Both the position numbers and the translations under genes were made by a program. Below the pieces are notes generated by a model. The model ran no database searches, had not been told where the DNA came from, and was given only the letters and a program-made list of their open reading frames with translations. This document shows positions 17,194-25,068 of a stretch of DNA of 64,000 nucleotides, piece after piece. Source of the DNA: Hymenobacter cyanobacteriorum (GTDB lineage Bacteria > Bacteroidota > Bacteroidia > Cytophagales > Hymenobacteraceae); contig NZ_JALBGC010000005.1 in NCBI RefSeq assembly GCF_022631375.1, positions 1-64,000 on the forward strand. The letters run 5' to 3'. The stretch's first letter is position 1; each line of letters opens with the position of its first letter.

Positions 17194-17512
17194 GAGGTCG
17201 AATGAAGTGGCGTCGTGCGTGAGTCGCCGGGTTGGTTGAAACGCGGTGATAAAGCAGGTACGTACACGAATTGTTTTCGACTGGTTGTTCTTGGTGCAGC
17301 GAAAGGGTTGATTTTTTGTAAAAAATGCAGTTCAAGAAATGCGTCTCTATTATGCATTTTGTAAACTTTGATTGGTAGACGAGTTTCTTGAATTCAATAG
17401 GAATCGCAAGGCTGCTAGAGCGCCTCTAGAAGTGAGCTCATGAGCTCAAGCGGGTGTTTACCCAATGGAGCGTAATACTGACTTACCCCGCCTGCGTGCC
17501 CGAAACGGCTAC
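17194..17512 (-). promoter_or_regulatory. A/T-rich control region upstream of the reductase gene, with repeated and palindromic motifs
   Basis: This 319-base gap carries no convincing gene. It contains three AAATGC/GCATTT copies (17323-17328, 17337-17342, and inverted at 17354-17359), an inverted pair TTCAAGAAA (17331-17339) and TTTCTTGAA (17384-17392), CTAGAG-CGC-CTCTAG at 17415-17429, and a perfect 16-base palindrome made of two TGAGCTCA units (17433-17448). Such a concentration suggests regulator binding, but no regulator gene is adjacent and no complete promoter was recognised. Confidence 0.35.
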
Positions 17513-17902
17513 TTACAAGCCCTCCCTCACGTCGCGTGCGGTGCGCCGAAAATGCTTGGGCCTTAGCTTGCGCCGCACATCGGGGGGAATGGCCACACCT
17601 TGGGCGTAGCGCTGGATGATTTCCTGTTCCCGTGCCGGGCTAAAGCGCTCCCCTTTTAGCAGCCCGGCCACCATGGGCACGCCGCCGTAGACGGTCGCCG
17701 CGGTGGCGCTGCGCGCCGCCGACGGTTGGGCCCGCCGGCCGACGCCTTCGTCGACGGCCACCCCCGCCCCAGTAGCGGCCCAAGCCTGTCCGTTGCCGCG
17801 CTTCTGGGCAAACAGGTGGTGCACCGCGAGCACGGTATCCCGCTGGCTGAAACCCGGCAAAGACAGCAGCAGGAATGCAACGATTAACCAAGTCTTTCTC
17901 AT
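17513..17902 (-). CDS. Small secreted protein of unknown function
   Basis: A 129-residue protein with a clear signal peptide (MRKTWLIVAFLLLSLPGFSQ). The mature part begins RDTVLAVHHLFAQKR, has an Ala/Gly-rich stretch, and ends in a basic region (DVRRKLRPKHFRRTARD). No family is recognised. The start at 17902 is the second ATG of the frame. A TAACTTTG -7 box lies at 17985-17992 (minus), supporting a real transcript. Confidence 0.6.
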   Translation of the reverse strand: MRKTWLIVAFLLLSLPGFSQRDTVLAVHHLFAQKRGNGQAWAATGAGVAVDEGVGRRAQPSAARSATAATVYGGVPMVAGLLKGERFSPAREQEIIQRYAQGVAIPPDVRRKLRPKHFRRTARDVREGL

Positions 17903-17984
17903 AGTTTGCAATCAAGTCGCCGCACGCCTCGTTCAGCCAAGTACCATCGACTCAACGGCCAACGGCGCGGGGCGGTTGGACGTG

Positions 17985-17992
17985 CAAAGTTA
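17985..17992 (-). promoter_or_regulatory. Candidate -7 box for the small secreted protein gene
   Basis: Reads TAACTTTG on the minus strand, a full match to TAnnTTTG, 83 bases before the ATG. The -33 box is not convincing: TTTG occurs only 12 bases upstream. Confidence 0.4.
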
Positions 17993-18102
17993 GGTAGGTC
18001 CGCGCAAAGCACTACCGCGCGACCGTAGGGGCCCAACTCTGCCGGATTCTAGGTTTAAATAAACGGTCATATGTGTAAAAGCCAGACCAGTTCAATATTG
18101 CC

Positions 18103-18137
18103 AAAAAAGGCCCGCCTCCTACCGGAGACGGGCCTTT
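18103..18137 (-). terminator. Terminator of sodA
   Basis: AAGGCCCG-CCTCC and GGAG-A-CGGGCCTT form a stem with a four-base loop. On the minus strand it is followed by a run of six T residues and lies 22 bases after the sodA stop. Confidence 0.88.
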
Positions 18138-18158
18138 CTAGTAACAATGCGGCCGAAA

Positions 18159-18773
18159 CTACGCGGCGTAGGCCTCGGCGAAGCGCTTGTTCACTTCGTC
18201 CCAGTTGATGAGGTTGAAGAAGGCGGCGATGTAGTCGGGGCGGCGGTTCTGGTATTTCAGGTAGTACGCGTGCTCCCACACGTCGAGGCCGAGCACGGGA
18301 ATGCCTTTGCAGCCCGTTTCGGGCATCAGCGGATTGTCCTGGTTCGGGGTCGAGCAGATTTGCACCGAGCCGTCGGGCTGCTTGCACAGCCAGGCCCAGC
18401 CCGAGCCGAAGCGCGTGGTGGCGGCTTTGGTGAACTCCTCCTTGAACTTATCGAACGTGCCGAACGCCTTGGTGATGGCTTCGCCAACGGCGCCGGTGGG
18501 CTGCCCGCCGCCGTTGGGCGACAGGATGGTCCACCACAACGAGTGGTTCCAGTGGCCACCGCCGTTGTTGCGCACGGCCACCGGGGCTTTAGCAATGTTG
18601 TGCAGGATTTCTTCCAGCGACTGGTTTTCCATTTCCGTGCCCGCGATGGCCGCGTTCAGGTTAGTCACGTAGGCCTGGTGGTGCTTCGAATGGTGGATTT
18701 CCATCGTCTGGGCGTCAAACGTGGGTTCCAGCGCATCATAGCTGTAGGGCAACTTTGGCAATTCGAAAGCCAT
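18159..18773 (-). CDS. sodA: Superoxide dismutase, Fe/Mn family
   Basis: A 204-residue cytoplasmic enzyme (no signal peptide) that dismutates superoxide. The four metal ligands are in place: His27 in MEIHHSKHH, His77 in HWNHSLWW, and Asp164 and His168 in LDVWEHAYYL. GGQPTGAVGEAI and the C-terminal NLINWDEV are family-typical. Metal preference cannot be decided from sequence alone. A TACTTTTG -7 box is at 18870-18877 (minus), upstream of the ATG; monocistronic with its own terminator. Confidence 0.96.
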   Translation of the reverse strand: MAFELPKLPYSYDALEPTFDAQTMEIHHSKHHQAYVTNLNAAIAGTEMENQSLEEILHNIAKAPVAVRNNGGGHWNHSLWWTILSPNGGGQPTGAVGEAITKAFGTFDKFKEEFTKAATTRFGSGWAWLCKQPDGSVQICSTPNQDNPLMPETGCKGIPVLGLDVWEHAYYLKYQNRRPDYIAAFFNLINWDEVNKRFAEAYAA

Positions 18774-18869
18774 AATTGAAAAAGGTTTGGGTTGGTGAAG
18801 AGAGAGCGGAAAGTGTTCTGCTTAAACCGCCGGCCACGCGCATAGTTGCACGGGCCACCGGCGATGCTT

Positions 18870-18877
18870 CAAAAGTA
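18870..18877 (-). promoter_or_regulatory. Candidate -7 box of sodA
   Basis: Reads TACTTTTG on the minus strand (TAnnTTTG consensus), about 97 bases before the sodA ATG and adjacent to the tadA stop. A -33 TTG is not evident. Confidence 0.35.
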
Positions 18878-18879
18878 GA

Positions 18880-19314
18880 TTATTTCCGCTTCATACTGAA
18901 AAATTGCTGCATCAGTTCGGCGCAGGCCGCGGCTTGCACGCCGCCGCGCAGCTGCGTGCGCCGGTGCAACAGCTGCCCGTGGCGGCGGAAACCCACTTTG
19001 GGCTCCTCCGCGCCGAACACCACGGCTTTTAATTGGGCCCAGTAGCTGGCGCCGGCGCACATCACGCAGGGCTCGATGGTAACGTAGAGCGTGCAGTCGG
19101 CCAGGTATTTATTGCCGAGGTAGTTGGCAGCGGCGGTCAGAGCCAGCATTTCGGCGTGGGCCGTTACGTCGCGCAGGCGCTCGGTCTGGTTGTAGCCGCG
19201 CCCGATAATCTGGTTTTCAAACACCACCACGGCCCCGATGGGAATTTCATCGGCGGCGAGGGCCTTTTCGGCCTCGGCCCGCGCCTGGGTCATGAAGTAG
19301 TCGTCGTCGGGCAT
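18880..19314 (-). CDS. tadA: tRNA-specific adenosine deaminase (TadA)
   Basis: A 144-residue zinc deaminase that converts A34 to inosine in tRNA-Arg. Motifs: GAVVV, TAHAEM (His53 zinc ligand, Glu55 proton shuttle), and PCVMCAGA (Cys83, Cys86). A guanine deaminase-like role is the main alternative. The start at 19314 is chosen: the in-frame extension to 19374 is translated from a palindromic repeat and gives the spurious peptide SFAALRMTD. Confidence 0.9.
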   Translation of the reverse strand: MPDDDYFMTQARAEAEKALAADEIPIGAVVVFENQIIGRGYNQTERLRDVTAHAEMLALTAAANYLGNKYLADCTLYVTIEPCVMCAGASYWAQLKAVVFGAEEPKVGFRRHGQLLHRRTQLRGGVQAAACAELMQQFFSMKRK

Positions 19315-19336
19315 AATGGTAGGAGCAAAACATAAG

Positions 19337-19448
19337 CCGTCTGTCATCCTGAGCGCAGCGAAGGACCTTCTCACGTTCGCATCGTTGGAATTACTGCAAG
19401 CTGTTCAGCCGTGAGAAGGTCCTTCGCTGCGCTCAGGATGACAGACGG
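19337..19448. repeat. Palindromic intergenic element, TCATCCTGAG type
   Basis: Two perfectly complementary 39-base arms (19337-19375 and 19410-19448) around a 34-base spacer. The core is TCATCCTGAGCGCAGCGAAG. It separates the 3' end of the gene at 19453 from the tadA start. Related copies are at 20088, 25639, 26339, 27557, 28696 and 38870. Confidence 0.93.
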
Positions 19449-19452
19449 AAGC

Positions 19453-20007
19453 TTATTTCTTCATCACAATCGCGCTCATTACGGCCTGGGCCGTGGGCTG
19501 CCACTGCGCCTGCTCGTCGGCGGGGGCCACGAAGGTGAACACGTACAGCTGCGAGCCTTCGATGGCGTACTGCACCACCTGGTAGCGCTTGATGGGCGTG
19601 AGCTGGCTGTTGCGGCGCGTGTCCGATACCGTCGAGATAAACTCGAAATAGATGAAGTCGCGCCCGTTCACGGTGCGAATGTCTTCCTTGATAAAATCGA
19701 CTTTGGTGTAGAGACGCTGGATGCTGGACTTGTAAATCTTCAGCAGCACGCCGTAGTCAAAGCTCTCGAAGGTGGTGGGGCGCACGGCCACGCTGTAGTC
19801 GACGCGGCCGCTGGGGTTGGAGTACACGGCCAGCGGCTTGCGCGGCGAGGGGTATTTTACGGCAATGCCGTCGTCGGGCAGCGGCGCAAATTCCTTCGGC
19901 ACGCCCACCGAGAGGGTCGAAGCCAGCTTCACCGTGGTGAGCTTGGGCTTGGGCGCGAAAGCCAAAAGGCCCAGCAACAGCAGCAACAGCAGGGGCATGC
20001 GTTTCAT
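19453..20007 (-). CDS. Secreted or membrane-anchored protein of unknown function
   Basis: A 184-residue protein. From the ATG at 20007 it has a strong leucine-rich signal segment (MKRMPLLLLLLLGLLAF). The mature part has alternating hydrophobic strands, including VGVPKEFAPLPDDGIAVKYPSP, a VDYSVAVR strand and the C-terminal FTFVAPADEQAQW, where the last segment resembles proteins in which post-translocational Trp/Gln-rich ends precede a final helix. I do not recognise a named family. The frame extends upstream to 20058 without supporting features. Confidence 0.65.
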   Translation of the reverse strand: MKRMPLLLLLLLGLLAFAPKPKLTTVKLASTLSVGVPKEFAPLPDDGIAVKYPSPRKPLAVYSNPSGRVDYSVAVRPTTFESFDYGVLLKIYKSSIQRLYTKVDFIKEDIRTVNGRDFIYFEFISTVSDTRRNSQLTPIKRYQVVQYAIEGSQLYVFTFVAPADEQAQWQPTAQAVMSAIVMKK

Positions 20008-20087
20008 AGAGAGGGGAGAAGCGGCGATATAGGAATACAAAAGAACGGCAAAATGCACGGCCAGGCGCGCCGCTGGATGGCTAAAAG

Positions 20088-20191
20088 AACGTCATGCAGA
20101 GCGCAGCGAAGCATCTTTACCGCGCAACGCAATCCAATCAACAGGATTACTGGTAGCGGGCAAGATGCTTCGCTGCGCTCTGCATGACGTT
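20088..20191. repeat. Palindromic intergenic element, TCATGCAGAG type
   Basis: Perfect 30-base arms (20088-20117 and 20162-20191) with core GTCATGCAGAGCGCAGCGAA and a 44-base spacer. It lies between the genes ending at 20213 and starting at 20007. It is a variant of the same family as 19337. Confidence 0.92.
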
Positions 20192-20212
20192 TTGGCGAAG
20201 CGACAAACGCAA

Positions 20213-20653
20213 TTAGCGGCGGATGGTCGGGTACTTAATCCGCACCTTCTTCCAGTACACGTAATTGCCGGTTTTGGCTTCCACGAGGTAGGTGCCGGCC
20301 GGAATCTTGCCCAGGTTGACGGGCGCGCCGGTGTTGTTGGCGGGGTCCAGTTCGGTCTGGTACACCACGTTGTTTTTGTAGTCGGTCATCACCAGCGTGC
20401 CGGGCTTGGTGAACTGCTGGGTGAAACTCAGCAGAATATCAGTCGAGTTGGCTTTGGGGAAAACGTCGATGCCCGAGAGCGTTTCCACGCGCTTGATGGG
20501 GCCTTCGAGCGTGACCGCGCCGGCCGTGCCCTTCGATTTAATTTCCATCCCGGTCGCGTCGGACTTGGTTTTGGTCTTGATTTTGGTCTGGGCCTGGGCG
20601 GTGCCAGCAGCCAGAAGAGCGGTGGCCAGGGCGAGCGCGGGGAAGAATTTCAT
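20213..20653 (-). CDS. Small secreted protein with a sorting-domain-like C-terminus
   Basis: A 146-residue protein with signal peptide (MKFFPALALATALLAAGTAQAQ). The C-terminal half, with GKIPAGTYLVEAKTG, a Lys-rich strand and a basic end, has the strand pattern of type A sorting domains or of bacterial Ig-like folds that end type IX cargo. The exact FPNP start motif is replaced by DVFPKAN. If it is a sorting domain, the protein would be almost nothing but that domain. Divergent from aspS. Confidence 0.6.
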   Translation of the reverse strand: MKFFPALALATALLAAGTAQAQTKIKTKTKSDATGMEIKSKGTAGAVTLEGPIKRVETLSGIDVFPKANSTDILLSFTQQFTKPGTLVMTDYKNNVVYQTELDPANNTGAPVNLGKIPAGTYLVEAKTGNYVYWKKVRIKYPTIRR

Positions 20654-20731
20654 GGGATATTGGAGGGGATTGAATGGGCAAAGGAACGCCGTTGCCAGCG
20701 GCTATTACATACTCCGTACCAAAATTGCGGG

Positions 20732-20761
20732 TTGCCTTCCTACGCGCAAGGCCTAACTTTG
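20732..20761 (+). promoter_or_regulatory. Promoter of aspS (Bacteroidota type)
   Basis: TTG at 20732-20734, 19-base spacer, and TAACTTTG at 20754-20761. This is a near-perfect match to the phylum's -33/-7 consensus. The aspS ATG follows 17 bases after the -7 box, so the leader is very short. Confidence 0.75.
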
Positions 20762-20778
20762 CCCGAAACCCCATTGCC

Positions 20779-22542
20779 ATGCTACGTACCCACACCTGCG
20801 GCGAGCTCCGCCCCGAACACATTGGCCAAACCGTCACCCTTTGCGGCTGGGTGCAGCGCACCCGCGACAAAGGCTCCCTGCTCTGGATTGACCTGCGCGA
20901 CCGGTACGGCCTCACCCAAATCACCCTCGAAGAAGGCGTGGAGGCCGAAGCCGTGCGCGAATCGGCCCGCCACCTCGGCCGCGAGTTCGTGCTGAGCGTG
21001 ACCGGCAAAGTGGCCGAGCGCTACTCCAAAAACGACAAAATCCCGACCGGCGGCATCGAAATACGCCCCGAGAAGGTCGAAATCCTGAACCCCGCCAAGC
21101 TGCCGCCCTTCCTCATCGAAGACGACACCGACGGCGGCGACGACCTGCGGATGAAATACCGCTACCTCGACCTGCGCCGCACCCCTGTGCGCAACAACCT
21201 GATGCTGCGCCACAAAATGGCCCAGGCCGTGCGCCGCTACCTCGACGGCCAGGACTTCATCGAAGTTGAAACGCCCGTGCTCATCAAGTCCACGCCCGAA
21301 GGTGCGCGCGACTTTGTGGTGCCCTCGCGCATGAACCCCGGCGAGTTCTACGCCCTGCCGCAGTCGCCCCAGACCTTTAAGCAGCTGCTCATGGTGTCGG
21401 GCTTCGACCGGTATTTTCAGATTGTGAAGTGCTTCCGCGACGAAGACCTGCGCGCCGACCGCCAGCCTGAATTCACGCAGATTGACTGCGAAATGGCCTT
21501 CGTGACGCAGGAGGACATCCTCGACATGTTCGAGGGCCTGGTGCGCTACCTGTTCAAGGAAATCAAAAACCTCGATTTCCCCACCGTGCCCCGCATGACT
21601 TACGCCGACGCCATGCGCGACTACGGCAACGACAAGCCCGACACCCGCTTCGAAATGAAGTTCGCCAACCTCACCGAAACCGTGAAGGGCCAGAGCTTCC
21701 CCGTCTTCGACAGCGCCGAGCTGGTGCTGGGCATCAATGCCGCCACCTGCGCCGCCTACACCCGCAAGCAAATCGATGAGCTGACTGAGTGGGTGAAGCG
21801 TCCACAAATCGGCGCCACCGGCCTAGTATATGCCCGCGTGGAGGCCGACGGCCAGGTAAAATCCTCGGTTGATAAGTTCTACTCGCAGGACGAGCTGCAG
21901 AAGTGGAAAGCCGCTTTCAACGCCAACCCCGGCGACCTCATCCTGCTGCTGGCCGGACCCGAAGCCAAAACCCGCAAAGCCATGAGCGAGCTGCGCCTCG
22001 AAATGGGCCGCCGCCTCGGCCTGCGCGACCCCAACTCGTTCTCGCCGCTGTGGGTGATTGACTTCCCGCTGCTCGAGTTCAGTGAGGAGGAAAACCGCCA
22101 CTTCGCCATGCACCACCCCTTCACCTCGCCCAAGCCCGAGGATTTGGCCCTGCTCGACAACCCCGCCACCATCGGCCAGACTCGCGCCAATGCCTACGAC
22201 CTCGTGATAAATGGCGTGGAAATCGGTGGCGGCTCCATCCGCATCCACGACCGCGCCGTGCAGGCCCGCATGTTCTCGCTGCTCGGCTTCACGCCCGAAG
22301 AAGCCCAGGCCCAGTTCGGCTTCCTGCTCGACGCCTTTGAATACGGCGCGCCGCCCCACGGCGGCCTCGCCTTCGGCTTCGACCGCCTCTGCAGCCTCTT
22401 CGGCGGCTCCGACAGCATCCGCGACTTCATCGCCTTCCCGAAGAACAACTCGGGCCGCGATGTGATGATTGACTCGCCTTCGCCGATTTCGGACGTGCAG
22501 CTGAAAGAACTGAGCATCAAAACGGACGTGGTGGCGAAGTAG
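20779..22542 (+). CDS. aspS: Aspartyl-tRNA synthetase
   Basis: A 587-residue class IIb synthetase. N-terminal OB-fold anticodon domain (RTHTCGELRPEHIGQTVTLC); class II motif 2 with FRDEDLRADRQPEFTQID; bacterial GAD insertion domain near 290-420; motif 3 GLAFGFDRLCSLF at the C-terminus. Length fits the bacterial type. The ATG at 20779 is preferred over an upstream frame from 20674 because the promoter lies between the two. Confidence 0.97.
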   Translation: MLRTHTCGELRPEHIGQTVTLCGWVQRTRDKGSLLWIDLRDRYGLTQITLEEGVEAEAVRESARHLGREFVLSVTGKVAERYSKNDKIPTGGIEIRPEKVEILNPAKLPPFLIEDDTDGGDDLRMKYRYLDLRRTPVRNNLMLRHKMAQAVRRYLDGQDFIEVETPVLIKSTPEGARDFVVPSRMNPGEFYALPQSPQTFKQLLMVSGFDRYFQIVKCFRDEDLRADRQPEFTQIDCEMAFVTQEDILDMFEGLVRYLFKEIKNLDFPTVPRMTYADAMRDYGNDKPDTRFEMKFANLTETVKGQSFPVFDSAELVLGINAATCAAYTRKQIDELTEWVKRPQIGATGLVYARVEADGQVKSSVDKFYSQDELQKWKAAFNANPGDLILLLAGPEAKTRKAMSELRLEMGRRLGLRDPNSFSPLWVIDFPLLEFSEEENRHFAMHHPFTSPKPEDLALLDNPATIGQTRANAYDLVINGVEIGGGSIRIHDRAVQARMFSLLGFTPEEAQAQFGFLLDAFEYGAPPHGGLAFGFDRLCSLFGGSDSIRDFIAFPKNNSGRDVMIDSPSPISDVQLKELSIKTDVVAK

Positions 22543-22557
22543 GTTTTTGAAGCGTTA

Positions 22558-22600
22558 GAAATGGAAGCGGCGACTGGAATCAGTCGCCGCTTTCTTATTG
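22558..22600. terminator. Terminator hairpin after aspS, first copy of a duplicated element
   Basis: Stem GAAGCGGCGACTG (22564-22576) with CAGTCGCCGCTTTC (22581-22594) and T-rich tail on the plus strand. Almost the same 43-base sequence recurs at 23477-23520, on the other side of the next gene. Confidence 0.85.
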
Positions 22601-23428
22601 AAGCAATTGCCGAACGGGGAATACCTGCTTGGAATGAGTTTTTACGGTCTTCTTGATACCTATAATATTGTTGAAGTCAACAAAGGCAGAGGCGAAGCTT
22701 TCAAAGTCGACTGCTCCTGATTGTGCCCCGCAACGTTTTGCTGCCTGCGTAATTTCAAGATGCCCAATCCGCTCAAATCTATCAGCAATAGCAAGCAAAG
22801 TCTTATGAGCCATTCCAACTACATTGAACCCGACGCGGCTTGCAGGTTCAATCATTCTTCCCATTATCTCCCCATTTTGCACGTCCTCAAAAGTGGCTTT
22901 TGATGGAGCGGTATAAGTCGGCATGGCAAACTGATAGCTGCAACGGCCGCGATGCTGTGAAATGAGAAGAAGAATCGTCGCTCTATAGGTGCCGTCTGAC
23001 ATTTGAAAAGAGAGTACATCGCCCTCATCAAAAACGAATTTGGTTTGGGCCTTATGTATCTTCCTTTTCCTAGGCCGGATGTTAGGCTGGCTGATTTTGT
23101 CCCAGAACCGGTTTAAAACCTGCTGCCTTTTACGTCCTTCATTCGGTGCGTTTTCTGACTGTGTTAAGTAGTTGGCAAAGGCGTTTTGCTTGATAGCAAG
23201 TGCTACTTGGGAAAGTATTTCTTCATCCAGTTGGCCAACTTCCCAAAGCGCAAGCGCATAAGCTGTGATGAATATTTCATCATCAACGTCATCATTGTCG
23301 GCCTGAAACTGCTCAATGGCTGTCTTAACTGTTTCTATTGATTCCCCCGCATCATAGAGGTCCATGAATGTAACGTATACATCATGCGCTAAATCGCCAT
23401 CAATAATTTTTACTCCGTCCGTTGCCAT
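22595..23428 (-). CDS. Uncharacterised protein, A/T-rich gene, possibly Imm26-like
   Basis: A 277-residue soluble protein with no signal peptide or membrane segment. N-terminal acidic helical half (about 1-90); a basic hinge (RPRKRKIHK); then KFVFDEGDVLSFQMSDGTYR, a strand pattern like the start of Imm26-type immunity proteins, although this similarity is weak and by eye. The gene is visibly richer in A/T and uses different codons from its neighbours. It sits between two near-identical copies of the aspS terminator. The start is placed at the second Met (23428). Function unknown. Confidence 0.65.
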   Translation of the reverse strand: MATDGVKIIDGDLAHDVYVTFMDLYDAGESIETVKTAIEQFQADNDDVDDEIFITAYALALWEVGQLDEEILSQVALAIKQNAFANYLTQSENAPNEGRKRQQVLNRFWDKISQPNIRPRKRKIHKAQTKFVFDEGDVLSFQMSDGTYRATILLLISQHRGRCSYQFAMPTYTAPSKATFEDVQNGEIMGRMIEPASRVGFNVVGMAHKTLLAIADRFERIGHLEITQAAKRCGAQSGAVDFESFASAFVDFNNIIGIKKTVKTHSKQVFPVRQLLQ

Positions 23429-23476
23429 TGATTTGTATTTGCTGTTTCCGTCCCACCGCAATAATAAGAAACTTGA

Positions 23477-23520
23477 GAAACGGAAGCGGCGACTGATATT
23501 TCAGTCGCCGCTTTTTATTG
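23477..23520. terminator. Second copy of the aspS-type terminator hairpin
   Basis: Stem AAGCGGCGACTGA (23484-23496) and TCAGTCGCCGCTT (23501-23513) followed by TTT on the plus strand. It points away from any plus-strand gene: the neighbour to the left is read on the minus strand and starts at 23428. It matches 22558-22600 at about 38 positions. Confidence 0.75.
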
Positions 23521-23660
23521 GCTAGGCGAAAGCGTCGGTGCGTTGGCACTGCAAAACACCCCGTTCGACAGGCTACGCACCTGACCAAGCGAAGAGGCAA
23601 CCCCAGCGCTTCGTGCACCGAGTAGGTTTGTATCAGTCAACCACTTCACCACTCGCTGCC

Positions 23661-23849
23661 ATGTCCAAGCTGTACATTCTCGCCGCCGTTTTTCTGTTCT
23701 GGAGTGCCCTTGCCGCTTCCTTGATGCAAGCGCAGCTGGTGGCGTCGCCGATGCACAAAATGCGGGTGCCGACGTATCGTTCCCTGCCCATTCGCGCCAC
23801 AGTCATTGCCAAGTCGAATGCGGCGGCTACGGCTACTTCTTATAATTGA
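23661..23849 (+). CDS. Small secreted or membrane peptide of unknown function
   Basis: A 62-residue reading frame starting with a plausible signal segment (MSKLYILAAVFLFWSALAAS) and continuing with VASPMHKMRVPTYRSLPIRA. No family recognised. Support is limited to the signal peptide and its position between two hairpins; it could be spurious. Confidence 0.4.
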   Translation: MSKLYILAAVFLFWSALAASLMQAQLVASPMHKMRVPTYRSLPIRATVIAKSNAAATATSYN

Positions 23850-23911
23850 TAGCGTCCTGCCTGCAAGCTATTCTATTGAATAAATACGCCCGATAAATTA
23901 CCATAAATAGT

Positions 23912-23952
23912 AAACAGCTGCGCCGAGCCCAATGGGTTCGGCGCAGCTGTTT
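23912..23952 (-). terminator. Terminator of the dioxygenase-like gene (bidirectional)
   Basis: AAACAGCTGCGCCGAGCCC (23912-23930) pairs with GGGTTCGGCGCAGCTGTTT (23934-23952) with one G-T mismatch and a three-base loop, between convergent reading frames. Confidence 0.85.
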
Positions 23953-23962
23953 AAGCGTTCGA

Positions 23963-24997
23963 CTATAACCACGCCATATTTTCCCGGAACTCGACCGGGT
24001 ACATGTTTAAGTACTGCACGATGCGTGGGTAGGTGCCGCGGTTAGGGCTGCTGCCGTGCGGCAGCGCATGGTGCCAGATAATAAAATCGCCGGCTTCGGC
24101 CGCAATGGGCACGGCCAGCGCATTCAGATTCACCTGGCGCGGGTCGGTGCCAGCGGGCAGCGACGCCAGCCAAGTTTCCAACTGGCGATGGAACCCCGGC
24201 ACGCAACGGAAAGCACCTTGCTCGGCCGGTGTGTCGCAGAGGTAGAGCAGTCCTTGGGTGCCAAAGCGCAGCGGTGGCACCAAACTCATATCCCAATGCA
24301 AGGGCGTGCCCTGGTGCTGGTAGGTAGCCGTTTCGGGCGGGTTGAAGCTGGTGCGGTCGGTGGTTTTCCAGAGGTCGGCCGTTTGCCAGAGCTGGGCGAA
24401 GGCTTTCTGAATGCGTTTCGACTGCCGGTTAGCCAGTAGGATGGGATGATGGTAGAAATCCATCATAATCCCCTTGCCAATTGGTTTCTCGTACCAAGTA
24501 GCAGGCTTGCTCGGGTCCATGCCCAAGGCTTCCCAAACGGCGTTCTCCGTCGCTTGTGCCTGTTCTTTCGAAATTGCCGCGCGAAGAATAACATACCCGT
24601 GCTCCTCCCAAAACGCCAGGTCCTCCGCACTCAAAACAACCGGTTCTTCCTCAATTGCCCGCAGGCTGCGCCGCAGGTCCTCTGGATACGGGTGATTAGA
24701 AAAGATGCTGTTGAGGCGCTCTATTTGCAATGGGTCAATCTGCCCGTTGTTTTTGGCCAGAACCCAGTTTTCAAACTCGGCAAAGCTTGGATTTACCTGC
24801 ATCAGGTAGTGCATCGTTTCCTCAATCGGCAGGCCTAATCCGTTGAGGAGCAGATTATCAAACCGCCAGTTTTTCTCCGTTTGCTCGATAAATATGCCAT
24901 TGCGCTGGGCCAGCCCTTGCGACCAGAAACGCTTTAAATGCCGTACGCCAAGTGCGCCGGTTTCTTCCGAATTGGCTAATGTATACTGGATACTCAT
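23963..24997 (-). CDS. Phytanoyl-CoA dioxygenase family protein (Fe(II)/2-oxoglutarate-dependent)
   Basis: A 344-residue protein. Residues 1-120 are a helical region without clear similarity; residues about 125-335 form the double-stranded beta-helix. FWEEHGYVILRAAISKEQ starts the domain as in PhyH proteins. The iron triad is visible as His-x-Asp in LHWDMSL and the distal His in WHHALPHGS. The Arg for 2-oxoglutarate is likely in the following NRGTYPR. Substrate unknown. The ATG at 24997 is preferred over an upstream Met. Confidence 0.82.
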   Translation of the reverse strand: MSIQYTLANSEETGALGVRHLKRFWSQGLAQRNGIFIEQTEKNWRFDNLLLNGLGLPIEETMHYLMQVNPSFAEFENWVLAKNNGQIDPLQIERLNSIFSNHPYPEDLRRSLRAIEEEPVVLSAEDLAFWEEHGYVILRAAISKEQAQATENAVWEALGMDPSKPATWYEKPIGKGIMMDFYHHPILLANRQSKRIQKAFAQLWQTADLWKTTDRTSFNPPETATYQHQGTPLHWDMSLVPPLRFGTQGLLYLCDTPAEQGAFRCVPGFHRQLETWLASLPAGTDPRQVNLNALAVPIAAEAGDFIIWHHALPHGSSPNRGTYPRIVQYLNMYPVEFRENMAWL

Positions 24998-25068
24998 GCG
25001 CATGTAGGCTATTAGCAAGCAAGACAACTGACCGAAACGCCCGCGTCGGGCAAGTTACCAACAAGCAC

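Noticed and set aside
17130..17357. A 75-codon minus-strand frame upstream of the reductase gene
   Set aside because: It overlaps the reductase start in another frame and the A/T-rich control region; no support as a gene.
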